Source: Thermoflexales bacterium (GTDB lineage: Bacteria > Chloroflexota > Anaerolineae > Fen-1058). From it: 63,199 bases of DNA. Shown in pieces: positions 8,946 through 18,731 of the stretch. How positions within the stretch are numbered: position 1 is the first letter of the stretch; each line of letters opens with the position of its first letter. The DNA lies in NCBI GenBank assembly GCA_016931085.1, contig JAFGFO010000030.1, positions 1-63,199 of the forward strand, in the 5' to 3' direction. The notes below the pieces were generated by a model. The model had not been told where the DNA came from. It saw only the letters and a program-made list of their open reading frames with translations, and made no database searches. Position numbers and translations under genes: made by a program.

Positions 8946-9091
8946 CACGACACAATCTTGGCCCCCACGACACAATCTTGGCCCCCACGACACAATCTTG
9001 GCCCCCACGACACAATCTTGCGCCCCCACGACACAATCTTGGCCCCCACGACACAATCTTGCGCCCCCACGACACAATCTTGCGCCCCCAC
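8941..9091. repeat. Seven-copy 20-21-bp tandem repeat between fabH and pyrG
   Basis: Seven near-identical copies of GCCCCCACGACACAATCTTG, some separated by one extra C, then a partial eighth. The array begins in the right arm of the palindrome at fabH and fills the gap between two convergent genes. Minus-strand ORFs across it are made of repeats only and are not called genes. Confidence 0.95.
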
Positions 9092-9108
9092 GGCAAGAGC
9101 GTGTGTCT

Positions 9109-10776
<1,668 letters not shown>

Positions 10777-10838
10777 ACAAAATATGCCAAACACTTGAAA
10801 CGTGGACAACGCTAATAGTCTTCCTCGGGCCGGCCGGT

Positions 10839-11210
10839 TTAGACCAGCTTGCTCAGGTCCTCGGCAGCGCGCCTCATATCCAAAAAGATCAAGCCCAACT
10901 TGGCCTGTTCTCGAGCCAGGACCGTGAGCACGGCATCCTCACCAATCGACATCAATATCACATAGCCACTATCACCGTGGACATAAACCTGGTCCAAAAC
11001 ACCTCGCCCCAACTCGCTGGAGATGCGCTCACCCAACGACAGCATAGCGGCCGACATGGCCGAAACACGGTCTTCCTCGACATCGGCCGGGAGTGCAGAA
11101 GCCATGATGAGGCCATCCACCGACACGACCGCTGAAGCTTCAATATCGGGGGTGCCAGCCTGCAAATCGCGCAGACGATCAACCATCTGGTCAGTACGGG
11201 ACTTGGGCAT
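10839..11210 (-). CDS. Roadblock/LC7 domain protein
   Basis: 123 residues, a single Roadblock/LC7 domain (GTPDIEASAVVSVDGLIMASALP, then a long helix and YVHGDSGYVILMSIGEDAVLTVLA). Such proteins dimerise and often control small Ras-like GTPases of the MglA type. No MglA gene is next to it, so the partner is unknown. Cytoplasmic. It has its own promoter at 11269-11297, inside the end of kamA. Confidence 0.88.
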   Translation of the reverse strand: MPKSRTDQMVDRLRDLQAGTPDIEASAVVSVDGLIMASALPADVEEDRVSAMSAAMLSLGERISSELGRGVLDQVYVHGDSGYVILMSIGEDAVLTVLAREQAKLGLIFLDMRRAAEDLSKLV

Positions 11211-11268
11211 ACCCTGTCTCCTTTTGCATCACGCCATTATCTTGATGGCACTATGTCAAGTTAGCCTG

Positions 11269-11297
11269 ATAATACTACAATACAAGGGTCTTGTCAA
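11269..11297 (-). promoter_or_regulatory. Promoter for the Roadblock gene
   Basis: Minus strand TTGACA (11292-11297), 17 bp, TATTAT (11269-11274). It gives a leader of about 50 nt and overlaps the last codons of kamA. Confidence 0.7.
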
Positions 11298-12640
11298 GGC
11301 ACGATCTTATCGCCCCCCCCCACGCCGGCGGCCTGCCACTTGCTGCAATCGTCGCCGCGCAAGCGATGCTTGGTTCCACCGCGCGAGCGGACCTGGTCAA
11401 AACCCTCTGGCTTGATAAACAGTGCCTGGCGGTCAAGCAAGCCGGTGAGACCGGCCTGGCCGGGCTCGGCCCGTTTGTGCTGGCAGAAAGCACACTGCTT
11501 GGGATCGTGTGGCTTGTAATCGAGCGGCTGTTCGTAGGTGGTAATAAAGCCCTCAAAGTTGCGCAGCACGAGCGTGTCCTCCGATTGGCTGAGCACATAG
11601 TTGGGCATCAACGGCACTTTACCCCCCCCACCCGGCGCATCGATGATATACTGGGGGACCGCAAAGCCACTCGTGTGGCCGCGCAGGCCTTCCATGATCT
11701 CGATGCCTTTGGCCACCGGCGTGCGAAAGTGGCCGGCGCCCTCGACCAGGTCGCATTGGTAGAGATAGTAAGGTCGCACGCGCAGCTTGACCAATGCCTG
11801 GCACAAGGCGCGTTGAACGTGCACGCAGTCATTCACGCCGGCCAGCAGCACGCTCTGATTGCCCAAGGGGATGCCAGCATCGGCCAGCATGGCGCACGCG
11901 CGACCTAATTCAGGCGTGATTTCTTGCGGGTGGTTGACATGGATATTCATCCACAGCGGGTGATAGGTGTGCAGCATGGCGCACAACTCGTCCGTCACAC
12001 GCTGCGGCATAAAGACCGGCACGCGCGTGCCGATGCGGACGATCTCGACGTGCTCGATAGCGCGCAGGCCGGCCAGCAGATTCTCAAGCACCTTGGGCGG
12101 CAAGGTCAGCGGGTCGCCGCCCGAAAGCAGGACGTCGCGGATTTGGGGCGTCTGCTCGATGTAGGCCAACTGCTCCTCGTACTCGGTGCGGCTGAACTGG
12201 GCCGACGAATCGCCGACGATACGGCTGCGCGTGCAATAGCGGCAGTAGCTGGCGCATTGGGTCGTCACCAACATCAAGGCCCGGTCGGGGTAGCGATGAA
12301 CCAGGCCCGGCACCGGGCTGTGCATATCCTCAGCCAGGCTGTCCTCCATCATCGATGTGAAGGGACGCAGCTCTTGGGCGGTCGGGATCACCTGGCGGCG
12401 GATCGGGTCGTGAAAATCGCCGGGCCGAATCAGCGAGGCGAAATAGGGCGTGACGTCCACCCGAAACAAATGCTTAGCCTCAAGCGCCTGGATTTCCTCG
12501 TCGTACAAATCGATGACCTGGCCGAGTTCTTCGGCCGTGTTCAGGCGATTTGACAACTGCCAGCGCCAGTCATCCCATTTCTCGTCAGGGACGGCCTGCC
12601 AGGCAGGCGCCCGCTGACTGCGGGCAGCAGCATCGACCAT
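11294..12640 (-). CDS. kamA: Lysine 2,3-aminomutase family radical SAM enzyme
   Basis: 448 residues. The enzyme interconverts L-lysine and L-beta-lysine using SAM, a 4Fe-4S cluster and PLP. The cluster motif is C129-A-S-Y-C133-R-Y-C136-TRSR. GGDPLTLPPKVLE binds SAM, and DAPGGGGKVPLMPNY carries the PLP lysine. The start ATG has AAGGGGG upstream. The gene lies 12 bp after a NIL-domain gene and is surely cotranscribed with it. No beta-lysine acetyltransferase (ablB) or lysine-fermentation genes are adjacent, so osmolyte synthesis versus catabolism cannot be decided. Confidence 0.93.
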   Translation of the reverse strand: MVDAAARSQRAPAWQAVPDEKWDDWRWQLSNRLNTAEELGQVIDLYDEEIQALEAKHLFRVDVTPYFASLIRPGDFHDPIRRQVIPTAQELRPFTSMMEDSLAEDMHSPVPGLVHRYPDRALMLVTTQCASYCRYCTRSRIVGDSSAQFSRTEYEEQLAYIEQTPQIRDVLLSGGDPLTLPPKVLENLLAGLRAIEHVEIVRIGTRVPVFMPQRVTDELCAMLHTYHPLWMNIHVNHPQEITPELGRACAMLADAGIPLGNQSVLLAGVNDCVHVQRALCQALVKLRVRPYYLYQCDLVEGAGHFRTPVAKGIEIMEGLRGHTSGFAVPQYIIDAPGGGGKVPLMPNYVLSQSEDTLVLRNFEGFITTYEQPLDYKPHDPKQCAFCQHKRAEPGQAGLTGLLDRQALFIKPEGFDQVRSRGGTKHRLRGDDCSKWQAAGVGGGDKIVP

Positions 12641-12652
12641 AGTTATGCCCCC

Positions 12653-12886
12653 TTATGCTTCGGTATAGTCTTCGACGATCAGGCCCTGGGCGGCGGCCCA
12701 TTCGACGGCGTGCTGGATCGCATCGGTCTGACCTTCGAGGTCGACAATCAGCCACGCTTCGGATGTGCTCACGCTGGCGCGCCGGATATTGGTAGCAAGG
12801 TCAAAATCCTTGATCAGTTTATACAAGACGGGCTGGTCTTGAAGCGATGCCGGGTAGGTTAACTTGATACAGCGTTTTTCTTGCAT
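12653..12886 (-). CDS. Stand-alone NIL domain protein
   Basis: 77 residues from ATG at 12886 (GTG at 12898 is also possible, but AGAGG lies 6 nt before the ATG). The whole protein is a NIL domain: KCIKLTYPASLQDQPVLYKL-like start with DFDLATNIRRASVSTSEAWLIVDLEG. In MetN transporters this ferredoxin-like fold binds methionine. As a free domain it may sense an amino acid or cofactor. It is the first gene of a pair with kamA, so a role in regulating or supporting that SAM-dependent enzyme is an inference only. Confidence 0.82.
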   Translation of the reverse strand: MQEKRCIKLTYPASLQDQPVLYKLIKDFDLATNIRRASVSTSEAWLIVDLEGQTDAIQHAVEWAAAQGLIVEDYTEA

Positions 12887-12911
12887 AGCGCCTCTCACTT
12901 ACGTTTCAGCA

Positions 12912-12969
12912 GTCACGTTTTCAACGTGACGCTCCTGGTTGACTAGCTTTGTCACGCTACAAACGTGAC
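12912..12969. repeat. GTCACG palindrome pair
   Basis: GTCACGTT-TTC-AACGTGAC (12912-12930) is a perfect palindrome. A looser one, GTCACG...CGTGAC (12951-12969), follows. Both lie in the divergent gap before the NIL gene and the PPIase gene. They could be repeat elements or a regulator site. Confidence 0.55.
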
Positions 12970-13021
12970 CTACGACTTTAGGTTTCAGCTTCAGGCTTAA
13001 TGTTACCACCAGCGCGTGGGC

Positions 13022-13064
13022 TTGTCAAGAACGCAAAATAGGAATACAATTTTTCTGGTATAAT
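13022..13064 (+). promoter_or_regulatory. Promoter region of the PPIase lipoprotein gene
   Basis: TTGTCA (13022-13027), 17 bp, TACAAT (13045-13050). A second extended -10, TGGTATAAT, ends at 13064. Confidence 0.6.
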
Positions 13065-13108
13065 GTACTCATCAACGTGTCAAGCATAACCGACAAGGAG
13101 GGTATAAC

Positions 13109-14086
13109 GTGATAAAACGACTGGTTCTGAACTGCATGATACTGAGCGTGTTGGCGGCCTGTTCCAGCCCGCCCGGCGAGGGGGTTGTGCCTCAATCGGC
13201 CACGAACGCGCCCCTCCCGCAGGCGCCAGCAGTGGCACTTCCCACGCTGACGCTGGCGCCTGACGCGCTATCAGGAAATGGCGCGCCACTAGCCGCGCGG
13301 GTCAACAACGTTCCCGTCGACCTGGCCGTATTTGAAAACGAAGCCGCGCGCCGTCTCCAGGCTCTGCGAGATCACGGCATCGATCTGGACACGCCGGAAG
13401 GGCAAGCGACGGTTCAGGCCGTGCGCTCCCAGGCGTTGGAGGCCTTGATCGAAGACGAGCTGATTGCCCAGGCGGCGGCTCAACTTGGCCTGGCCATTTC
13501 CGACGAACAGGTGGAGGCCCTCATCCAGCAAGATATTAACAATGTAGGCGGTGAGGAAGCGTTCAAGGCATGGCTGACCAGCAATGGCATGAGCATCGAA
13601 GAGCACCGCCTGGCGCAGCGCACGGCGATCCTCAACAATGCGGTGCGGGATCGCATCACGGCTGGCGTGCCGACCGAAGCCGAGCAAGCCCACGCCCGCC
13701 ATATCCAGGTCCTGACACAGGAGGAGGCCAACCAGTTGCTCAGCATGCTGCAAGCCGGGGCCGACTTTGGCGCGTTGGCTCAGCAGTACTCGACAGACCC
13801 GTTGACCAGCGCGGCTGGGGGCGACCTGGGCTGGTTCCCACGCGGGGGCTTGTTCGATCCACTCCTAGAGGAAGCCGCTTTCGCGCTGCAGCCTGGCCAG
13901 ATCAGCAACGTAACTGCCAGCGAGTTTGGCGGGCAAACGGTGTACGAGATCGTCCAGCTCATTGAGCGCGAAGCCGCGCGCCCGCTATCAGTCGACAGCC
14001 TGCAGCGTCTTCAGCAGCAAAGCTTTCTGCGCTGGCTAGAAGATCTCAAGACCAAGGCTCAGATCGAGCGCCTGGTCACCCCATAA
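13109..14086 (+). CDS. Parvulin-type peptidyl-prolyl isomerase lipoprotein (PrsA/SurA-like)
   Basis: 325 residues from GTG at 13109, with AAGGAGGG upstream. Lipobox LSVLAAC puts the lipidated Cys near residue 18, so it is anchored outside the membrane. A SurA_N-like chaperone region spans about 65-190. The PpiC rotamase domain spans about 195-290 (ARHIQV..., GGDLGWFPRG, FALQPGQISNV). It helps exported proteins fold, which suits a genome with many large secreted proteins. The next gene starts 10 bp after it. Confidence 0.92.
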   Translation: MIKRLVLNCMILSVLAACSSPPGEGVVPQSATNAPLPQAPAVALPTLTLAPDALSGNGAPLAARVNNVPVDLAVFENEAARRLQALRDHGIDLDTPEGQATVQAVRSQALEALIEDELIAQAAAQLGLAISDEQVEALIQQDINNVGGEEAFKAWLTSNGMSIEEHRLAQRTAILNNAVRDRITAGVPTEAEQAHARHIQVLTQEEANQLLSMLQAGADFGALAQQYSTDPLTSAAGGDLGWFPRGGLFDPLLEEAAFALQPGQISNVTASEFGGQTVYEIVQLIEREAARPLSVDSLQRLQQQSFLRWLEDLKTKAQIERLVTP

Positions 14087-14095
14087 GGAGGATCC

Positions 14096-14830
14096 ATGGC
14101 TCGCAATAGTACGCGAAACACGCTCTTTGACCGGCTAGCGATGATCTTGATCGCCGCTACCGGCCTGGTATGCCTGTGCTACCTGATCCTATTCATCCTA
14201 CCGGCTTCGCTCAACCCGCTCGCCCCGCCCACGCTCATTCCCATAGCCACACTGGAACCGGCTATCCTGGCGACAGCACAGACCGGCCCTTCTCCCACGC
14301 CTATCGCGACACCACCGCCTACCGTGCCTCCTACCAACACGCGTCTGCCTACCATTACACCACGCCTACCCACCCTCACACCCCGTCCCACCAATACCCT
14401 TCCCCCGACGCGCACGCCCACCGAGACCTACGGCCCTTCGGTCACACCCAGCCCAACCCGGTCCAAGTATCCCTTTGTGGGCGAAGTCATACCCCAAGTT
14501 GCGCCCTGGGGCTGCACGTGGGCCGGGATTATGGGCGGCGTGTACGACATGGAAGGCTTGCCCATCGCCGGCTATCTCGTTCACGTGGAGGGTGATGCCG
14601 GCATCGACGTGGTCATCCCATCTGGGGACTCGGAGTTCTCCCGCGCGCCTGGCTTCGACGCATCCACTTGGAGCGTGGCGATCAACGCCAATGGCCCGAC
14701 AGCCGGGGTGTGGCGCGTGCGGCTGTACATGCCGGGCACCAACGCGCCGATTTCAGACGTGTACGAAGTACGCTTGGAAGCCATGTGCGGCGCCAGCTCG
14801 TATTTCGTCAAGTTTACGCAGAATCACTAA
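14096..14830 (+). CDS. Membrane-anchored Pro/Thr-rich protein with beta-sandwich-like C-terminus
   Basis: 244 residues, family not recognised. One membrane segment at about 16-40, then a Pro/Thr-rich linker (about 48-125, many TPT/PTI units) and a conserved C-terminal domain of about 115 residues beginning VAPWGCTWAGIMGGVYDMEG. The next gene encodes a protein of the same plan, with CEWTGLAGTIVDLKGEAVRGY at the matching place, so they are tandem paralogues. The C-terminal domain is probably outside the cell and looks beta-rich. AAGGAGG upstream of the ATG supports the start. Confidence 0.75.
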   Translation: MARNSTRNTLFDRLAMILIAATGLVCLCYLILFILPASLNPLAPPTLIPIATLEPAILATAQTGPSPTPIATPPPTVPPTNTRLPTITPRLPTLTPRPTNTLPPTRTPTETYGPSVTPSPTRSKYPFVGEVIPQVAPWGCTWAGIMGGVYDMEGLPIAGYLVHVEGDAGIDVVIPSGDSEFSRAPGFDASTWSVAINANGPTAGVWRVRLYMPGTNAPISDVYEVRLEAMCGASSYFVKFTQNH

Positions 14831-14909
14831 TCCTGGGCACAAACAAACGGATGGGCGCTTTTTCGAATGGTTTCTAGCTGGCGAAGCAGGGTTAAAAGTG
14901 GAGTTGTTT

Positions 14910-15632
14910 TTGAACAGGCACAAAATGGGTGGCAGGCGATTGTGGGACACGGCAGCGATTGGGATGTTGGTCTTGACGCTGATCACACTGGCCTACACGA
15001 TCCTGGTTGGCTTGGATCCGGCCAGCCCGCTTAACGCCTTTCCTCCGCCCACAACAGTCATGATCATGATGATCCCGAGCGCCACCCAAGGCACGCCACC
15101 AGCCAGCTCAACCATTCCAGTTGAGCCAGGCTCCCACACGCCAAGCCCAAGCGTCACGCCAGCGCTGGCGCCCACTCTCAGCCGTAAGCCAACGTCCACC
15201 CGGCCGCTCACGACAACGAACGCCTCCCCCACCCGCCAGATCACAACGCCGACCAAGACGCCCAGCCCCACCCGTGCACCCTTTACGTTCACGGCGCTTG
15301 TCAACTACCAGGTTCATCCCGTGCTGACGTGCGAGTGGACCGGGCTGGCCGGCACCATCGTCGATTTGAAGGGAGAAGCAGTGCGGGGTTACGTGGTGTG
15401 CGTAACTGGCGCGGACGGCCTCAGCCAACAGGTGGCCGTCAGCACCAGTCCCGATTATGGACCCGGCGGTTGGGAAGTTCGCCTGGGAGGACGGGGGGCC
15501 AAGGGCACATGGCAGGTACAGCTTTACAAAGCAGCCGATCTCGAGACGCCTTTCTCAGCCAGTTACGAGATCGTCCTGCCCGGCGAGTGCCAGAAAAATC
15601 TGGCTTTTGTACGCTTTCAGCAAAACCACTAA
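14910..15632 (+). CDS. Membrane-anchored Pro/Thr-rich protein, paralogue of the preceding gene
   Basis: About 240 residues. The start is uncertain: TTG at 14910 has GGAG 6 nt upstream, ATG at 14925 is the other choice, and GTG at 14898 is possible. A membrane segment (AAIGMLVLTLITLAYTILVG) is followed by a Thr/Ser/Pro linker. A C-terminal domain follows (HPVLTCEWTGLAGTIVDLKG ... GTWQVQLYKAADLETPFSASYE ... AFVRFQQNH). The ending FVRFQQNH mirrors FVKFTQNH of its neighbour. Function unknown. The KaiC-like gene starts 11 bp after it, so the three genes are likely one transcript. Confidence 0.72.
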   Translation: MNRHKMGGRRLWDTAAIGMLVLTLITLAYTILVGLDPASPLNAFPPPTTVMIMMIPSATQGTPPASSTIPVEPGSHTPSPSVTPALAPTLSRKPTSTRPLTTTNASPTRQITTPTKTPSPTRAPFTFTALVNYQVHPVLTCEWTGLAGTIVDLKGEAVRGYVVCVTGADGLSQQVAVSTSPDYGPGGWEVRLGGRGAKGTWQVQLYKAADLETPFSASYEIVLPGECQKNLAFVRFQQNH

Positions 15633-15643
15633 TGGAGGTCAAC

Positions 15644-16384
15644 ATGGTTCCTACACTGCCCGAACGAGTCACCAGTGGCATCAGTGGCCTGGACGACATG
15701 CTCCAGGGCGGCTTTTTGCGCGGGGCGGCGGTGCTGGTACGCGGCGCGCCAGGCACGGGCAAGACAGCCATGGGGCTGCAATTTCTCATCCACGGGGTGC
15801 AGAACAACGAGCCAGGACTCTTGATTTCGTTCGAAGAGTTTCCCCAATCGCTGCACCGGGACGCTGAATCCCTGGGGTGGAATCTGCGCCAAATGGAAAA
15901 AGAAGGCATGTTACACATGCTCTTTACCTCGCCCCAAGTGTTCCTCAGCAGCCTGCAGACACCCAGCAGTCCGCTGAATCAACTCTTACTCGAAAGCGAC
16001 ATCCATCGCATCGTGCTGGACAGCATCACGCATTTCACGCGTATCAGCCGCAACCCGATCGAGCTGCGGCAGCATTATAACCTGGCCATCAATGGCCTCA
16101 AGCGCGAAGGGCTGACCTCGCTCTTGCTGGGCGAGGAGGGGCGGGTGCCCATCCCTCGTTTCGAGAAAGGCAACCTGTCCTACGTGGCGGACGGCATCAT
16201 CCTGCTGCGTTACGTCGAGGTCGAAAGCGCCATCCAACGCGCGATCGCCATTCTCAAGATGCGTGGCAGCGGGCACACCAAGGACATCCGTCGCTACGAG
16301 ATCCGCCAAAACGGCCTGGTCGTCACCGGCGCATTTGAAGGCTGCGAGGGGATCATGAGTGGGATCACCCACCGCATCGCATGA
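15644..16384 (+). CDS. KaiC-like RecA-superfamily ATPase
   Basis: 246 residues, a single KaiC/RadA-type ATPase domain. Walker A is GAPGTGKTA (about residues 35-43), and Walker B ends IHRIVLDSITHF. The opening RVTSGISGLDDMLQGGF is the KaiC-family signature. Stand-alone single-domain KaiC-like proteins act as signalling ATPases in bacteria and archaea; the partner here is unknown. ATG at 15644 follows ATGGAGGTCAAC. It comes after two membrane-anchored paralogues and is separated from rsmI by 16 bp. Confidence 0.85.
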   Translation: MVPTLPERVTSGISGLDDMLQGGFLRGAAVLVRGAPGTGKTAMGLQFLIHGVQNNEPGLLISFEEFPQSLHRDAESLGWNLRQMEKEGMLHMLFTSPQVFLSSLQTPSSPLNQLLLESDIHRIVLDSITHFTRISRNPIELRQHYNLAINGLKREGLTSLLLGEEGRVPIPRFEKGNLSYVADGIILLRYVEVESAIQRAIAILKMRGSGHTKDIRRYEIRQNGLVVTGAFEGCEGIMSGITHRIA

Positions 16385-16400
16385 TGCGCCGCATCGCATA

Positions 16401-17237
16401 ATGGGTAGCCTGTACGTCGTCGGCACGCCAATCGGCAACCTGGAAGACATCAGCCTGCGCGCGCTGCGCGTTCTGCGCAGCGTGGCCTTGATCGCTGCCG
16501 AAGATACGCGCAAAACGGCCCGGCTGTTGAGTCACTATGACATCCACACACCGCTCACCAGCTATTTCGAGCACAACAAGCTCGGCAAGCTCGAGGCCAT
16601 CCTGGGCCAGTTAGCCCAAGACAACGATGTAGCCCTGGTCTCGGAGGCCGGCATGCCGGGGCTTTCTGACCCAGGTTACGAGTTGGTGCGGGCAGTGCTG
16701 GCAGCCGGCTGGCCGGTCGTCCCACTGCCGGGAGCATGCGCGGCCATCACGGCACTGGTCGTCTCTGGCCTGCCCACCGACAGCTTCCTATTCCTGGGCT
16801 TTTTGCCGCGCCGGCCGGCGGCGCGCCGCCGCGCGTTGGAGCAAGTGCGCCAAGCAAGCTGCACACTGCTCGTCTACGAAGCGCCTCACCGCCTATTGGC
16901 TTGCCTGGCCGATATGGAAGAAATCCTGGGCGAGCGGCCGGTGGCCGTGGCGCGCGAACTGACCAAGCTGCACGAAGAGTTCTTTCGCGGCACACTGGGC
17001 CAGGCTCGCCAGCACTTTGCGGCTGGGGTACGGGGTGAAATCACGCTGGTGATCGGCGGGTCCAGCGGCGAGCCAGGCGGCTGGGACGAAGTGCGCGTGC
17101 GGGGCAGGCTACAAGATCTGCTGGGCCAGGGGCTTGGCCACAAGCAAGCCGCCCAACAGGTGGCCGCCGAGTCGGGCTGGCCGCGCCGCGAGGTGTATCG
17201 TCTTGGCCGAGACCCTAAAGGTCTTGGAGACCTTTAG
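16401..17237 (+). CDS. rsmI: 16S rRNA (cytidine-1402-2'-O)-methyltransferase
   Basis: 278 residues. RsmI methylates the ribose of C1402 in 16S rRNA using SAM. The TP-methylase fold starts LYVVGTPIGNLEDISLRAL and continues with AEDTRKTARLLSHY, VALVSEAGMPGLSDPG and PLPGACAAITAL, all family hallmarks. ATG at 16401 matches the usual start. The last residues DPKGLGDL and the TAG stop are encoded by a perfect 33-bp palindrome, so the native C-terminus was probably replaced by a repeat. Confidence 0.95.
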   Translation: MGSLYVVGTPIGNLEDISLRALRVLRSVALIAAEDTRKTARLLSHYDIHTPLTSYFEHNKLGKLEAILGQLAQDNDVALVSEAGMPGLSDPGYELVRAVLAAGWPVVPLPGACAAITALVVSGLPTDSFLFLGFLPRRPAARRRALEQVRQASCTLLVYEAPHRLLACLADMEEILGERPVAVARELTKLHEEFFRGTLGQARQHFAAGVRGEITLVIGGSSGEPGGWDEVRVRGRLQDLLGQGLGHKQAAQQVAAESGWPRREVYRLGRDPKGLGDL

Positions 17238-17242
17238 GGTCT
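17210..17242. repeat. 33-bp nested palindrome at the rsmI end
   Basis: AGACCCTAAAGGTCT (17210-17224) and its exact reverse complement (17228-17242) flank TGG. Each arm is itself partly self-complementary. It serves as the rsmI stop and possibly as a two-way terminator toward kbl. A lone arm occurs at 48096-48110. Confidence 0.85.
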
Positions 17243-17261
17243 AGAAAGAAGTGTACCGCCC

Positions 17262-18443
17262 TTAGATTACACCCAGATCTTGGCCGACCTTGGCAAAAGC
17301 GGCCAGTCCTTTGTCCAAATCCTCACGGCTGTGCGCGGCACTCACCATCACGCGAATTCGGGCCGTCCCCTTGGGGACAGTCGGAAACACAATAGGCATA
17401 GCGAAAACGCCCTCTTCAAACAGCCTGCGGCTGAATTGCTGCGCCAGTTGATTTTCGCCCAGGATGACGGGGGTGATGGGAGTTTCACTTTTCCCCGTAT
17501 CAAAGCCCAATGTCCCCATCTTTTCCTTGAAATAGCGGGCGTTTATCCACAGTTTTTCCACAAGTTCCGTCGAGTTTTCCAACAGCTCGATCGCCGCCAG
17601 GCAAGCGGCCGTGTCGGCGGCGGTGACGGCGCTGGAGAACAGGAAGGGGCGCGCCCGCTGGCGCAGGTAGTCCACGATGACTTTTTTGCCCGCAATCGCC
17701 CCGCCCACCACGCCGAGCGCCTTGCTGAAGGTGGAAATCTCGATGTCGAACTTGGCGTGCAGGCCAAAGTGATCCACGATGCCGCGCCCGCCGCGCCCCA
17801 GCACGCCCTCGCCGTGGGCGTCGTCGACCATCGTCATCACGCCGTGGCGCTCGCACACTTCGTACAGCCTGTCCAGCGGCGCGATGTCGCCGTCCATGCT
17901 GAACACGCCGTCGGTCACCAGCAGCCCGCGGCGGTAGCCCGGCAGGTGCTCCTCGATCTTGGCCTCGGCGTCGGCCGAGTCGCAGTGCTCGTAGATGACG
18001 ATCTTGGCGCCGGACAGCCGGCAGCCGTCGATGATCGAGGCGTGGTTGAGCCGGTCGGTAAAGATCACGTCGTCTTTGCCGACCAGGGGCTGGATGGCGG
18101 CCTGGTTGGCGCACAGGCCGCTCTGCACGTACAGCGCGTCTTGCACGCCCTTGAAGGCCGCCAGTCGTTTCTCCAACTCGACGTGCAGGCTCAACGTGCC
18201 GGCGATACTCCGTACGGCGGCCGGCCCCACGCCCCAGGCATCGATCGCCTGGTGGGCGGCCTGGCGCAGGCGGGGGTGGTTGGCCAGGCCCAGGTAGTTG
18301 TTGGTGACCAGGTTCAGGACTTGCTTGCCGTCCACCGTCATCCACGCCCCACAGGCGCTGCCGATGGTGCGCAAGGTGTTGAACAAGCCCTGCTCGCGCA
18401 GGGAGTGCAATTCGTCGGATAACCAGGCCAGTGTGCCAGGCAT
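17262..18443 (-). CDS. kbl: Glycine C-acetyltransferase (2-amino-3-ketobutyrate CoA ligase)
   Basis: 393 residues, alpha-oxoamine synthase family, PLP enzyme. Kbl cleaves 2-amino-3-ketobutyrate with CoA to glycine and acetyl-CoA in threonine breakdown. [19 protein letters not shown]..., [11 protein letters not shown] and the PLP lysine in STFSKALG are visible. The close relative BioF (8-amino-7-oxononanoate synthase) cannot be fully excluded, but the N-terminus and length fit Kbl better. No threonine dehydrogenase (tdh) gene is adjacent. The promoter is the extended -10 at 18510. Confidence 0.87.
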   Translation of the reverse strand: MPGTLAWLSDELHSLREQGLFNTLRTIGSACGAWMTVDGKQVLNLVTNNYLGLANHPRLRQAAHQAIDAWGVGPAAVRSIAGTLSLHVELEKRLAAFKGVQDALYVQSGLCANQAAIQPLVGKDDVIFTDRLNHASIIDGCRLSGAKIVIYEHCDSADAEAKIEEHLPGYRRGLLVTDGVFSMDGDIAPLDRLYEVCERHGVMTMVDDAHGEGVLGRGGRGIVDHFGLHAKFDIEISTFSKALGVVGGAIAGKKVIVDYLRQRARPFLFSSAVTAADTAACLAAIELLENSTELVEKLWINARYFKEKMGTLGFDTGKSETPITPVILGENQLAQQFSRRLFEEGVFAMPIVFPTVPKGTARIRVMVSAAHSREDLDKGLAAFAKVGQDLGVI

Positions 18444-18471
18444 TGGAACCTCCTTGATTTTTAATAATGGA

Positions 18472-18506
18472 AGTAGGGAGTAAGAAGTAGGGAGTAAGAA
18501 GTAAAG
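18472..18506. repeat. Heptamer array (AGTARGR)n, 5 units
   Basis: AGTAGGG, AGTAAGA, AGTAGGG, AGTAAGA, AGTAAAG lie head to tail in the kbl/GH9 gap. A relative is at 42600-42627. Confidence 0.85.
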
Positions 18507-18509
18507 GGA

Positions 18510-18518
18510 ATTATACCA
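18510..18518 (-). promoter_or_regulatory. Extended -10 promoter for kbl
   Basis: Minus strand TGGTATAAT (TATAAT at 18510-18515). No convincing -35. Confidence 0.5.
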
Positions 18519-18545
18519 CAGTCAAGTCAAAGTTGGCCAATGCGC

Positions 18546-18574
18546 TTGACCAGGGCAAGCTGCGATGATATAAT
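18546..18574 (+). promoter_or_regulatory. Promoter for the GH9 gene
   Basis: TTGACC (18546-18551), 17 bp, TATAAT (18569-18574). The leader is about 150 nt and holds one arm of the CCATTAGGAAATGG palindrome. Confidence 0.75.
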
Positions 18575-18624
18575 GGCCATTAGAACGTGGCAGGCTATGG
18601 GATGGCGAGTCATTAAGAGAGAGT

Positions 18625-18638
18625 CCATTAGGAAATGG
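18625..18638. repeat. Single arm of the 34-bp palindrome family
   Basis: CCATTAGGAAATGG, the same arm found in coding sequences at 26578, 43604 and 49070, here in the GH9 leader. Confidence 0.8.
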
Positions 18639-18731
18639 CGGACTTGTAAAAGGAGTCGCCTATGCTAAACTAAACCCACACTGTCTCGCAGACTAACCCC
18701 GATGATCAAGATTAGAAAAAAGGAGAATGAA

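Noticed and set aside
8690..9091. Minus-strand frames over the tandem repeat, coding for CVVGAQD-like repeats
   Set aside because: The residues arise only from the 20-21-bp repeat and from antisense fabH; all three minus frames are open for the same reason.
8941..9091. Possible CRISPR array
   Set aside because: Units are directly adjacent, with 0-1 bp between them and no spacers, and no cas gene is near.
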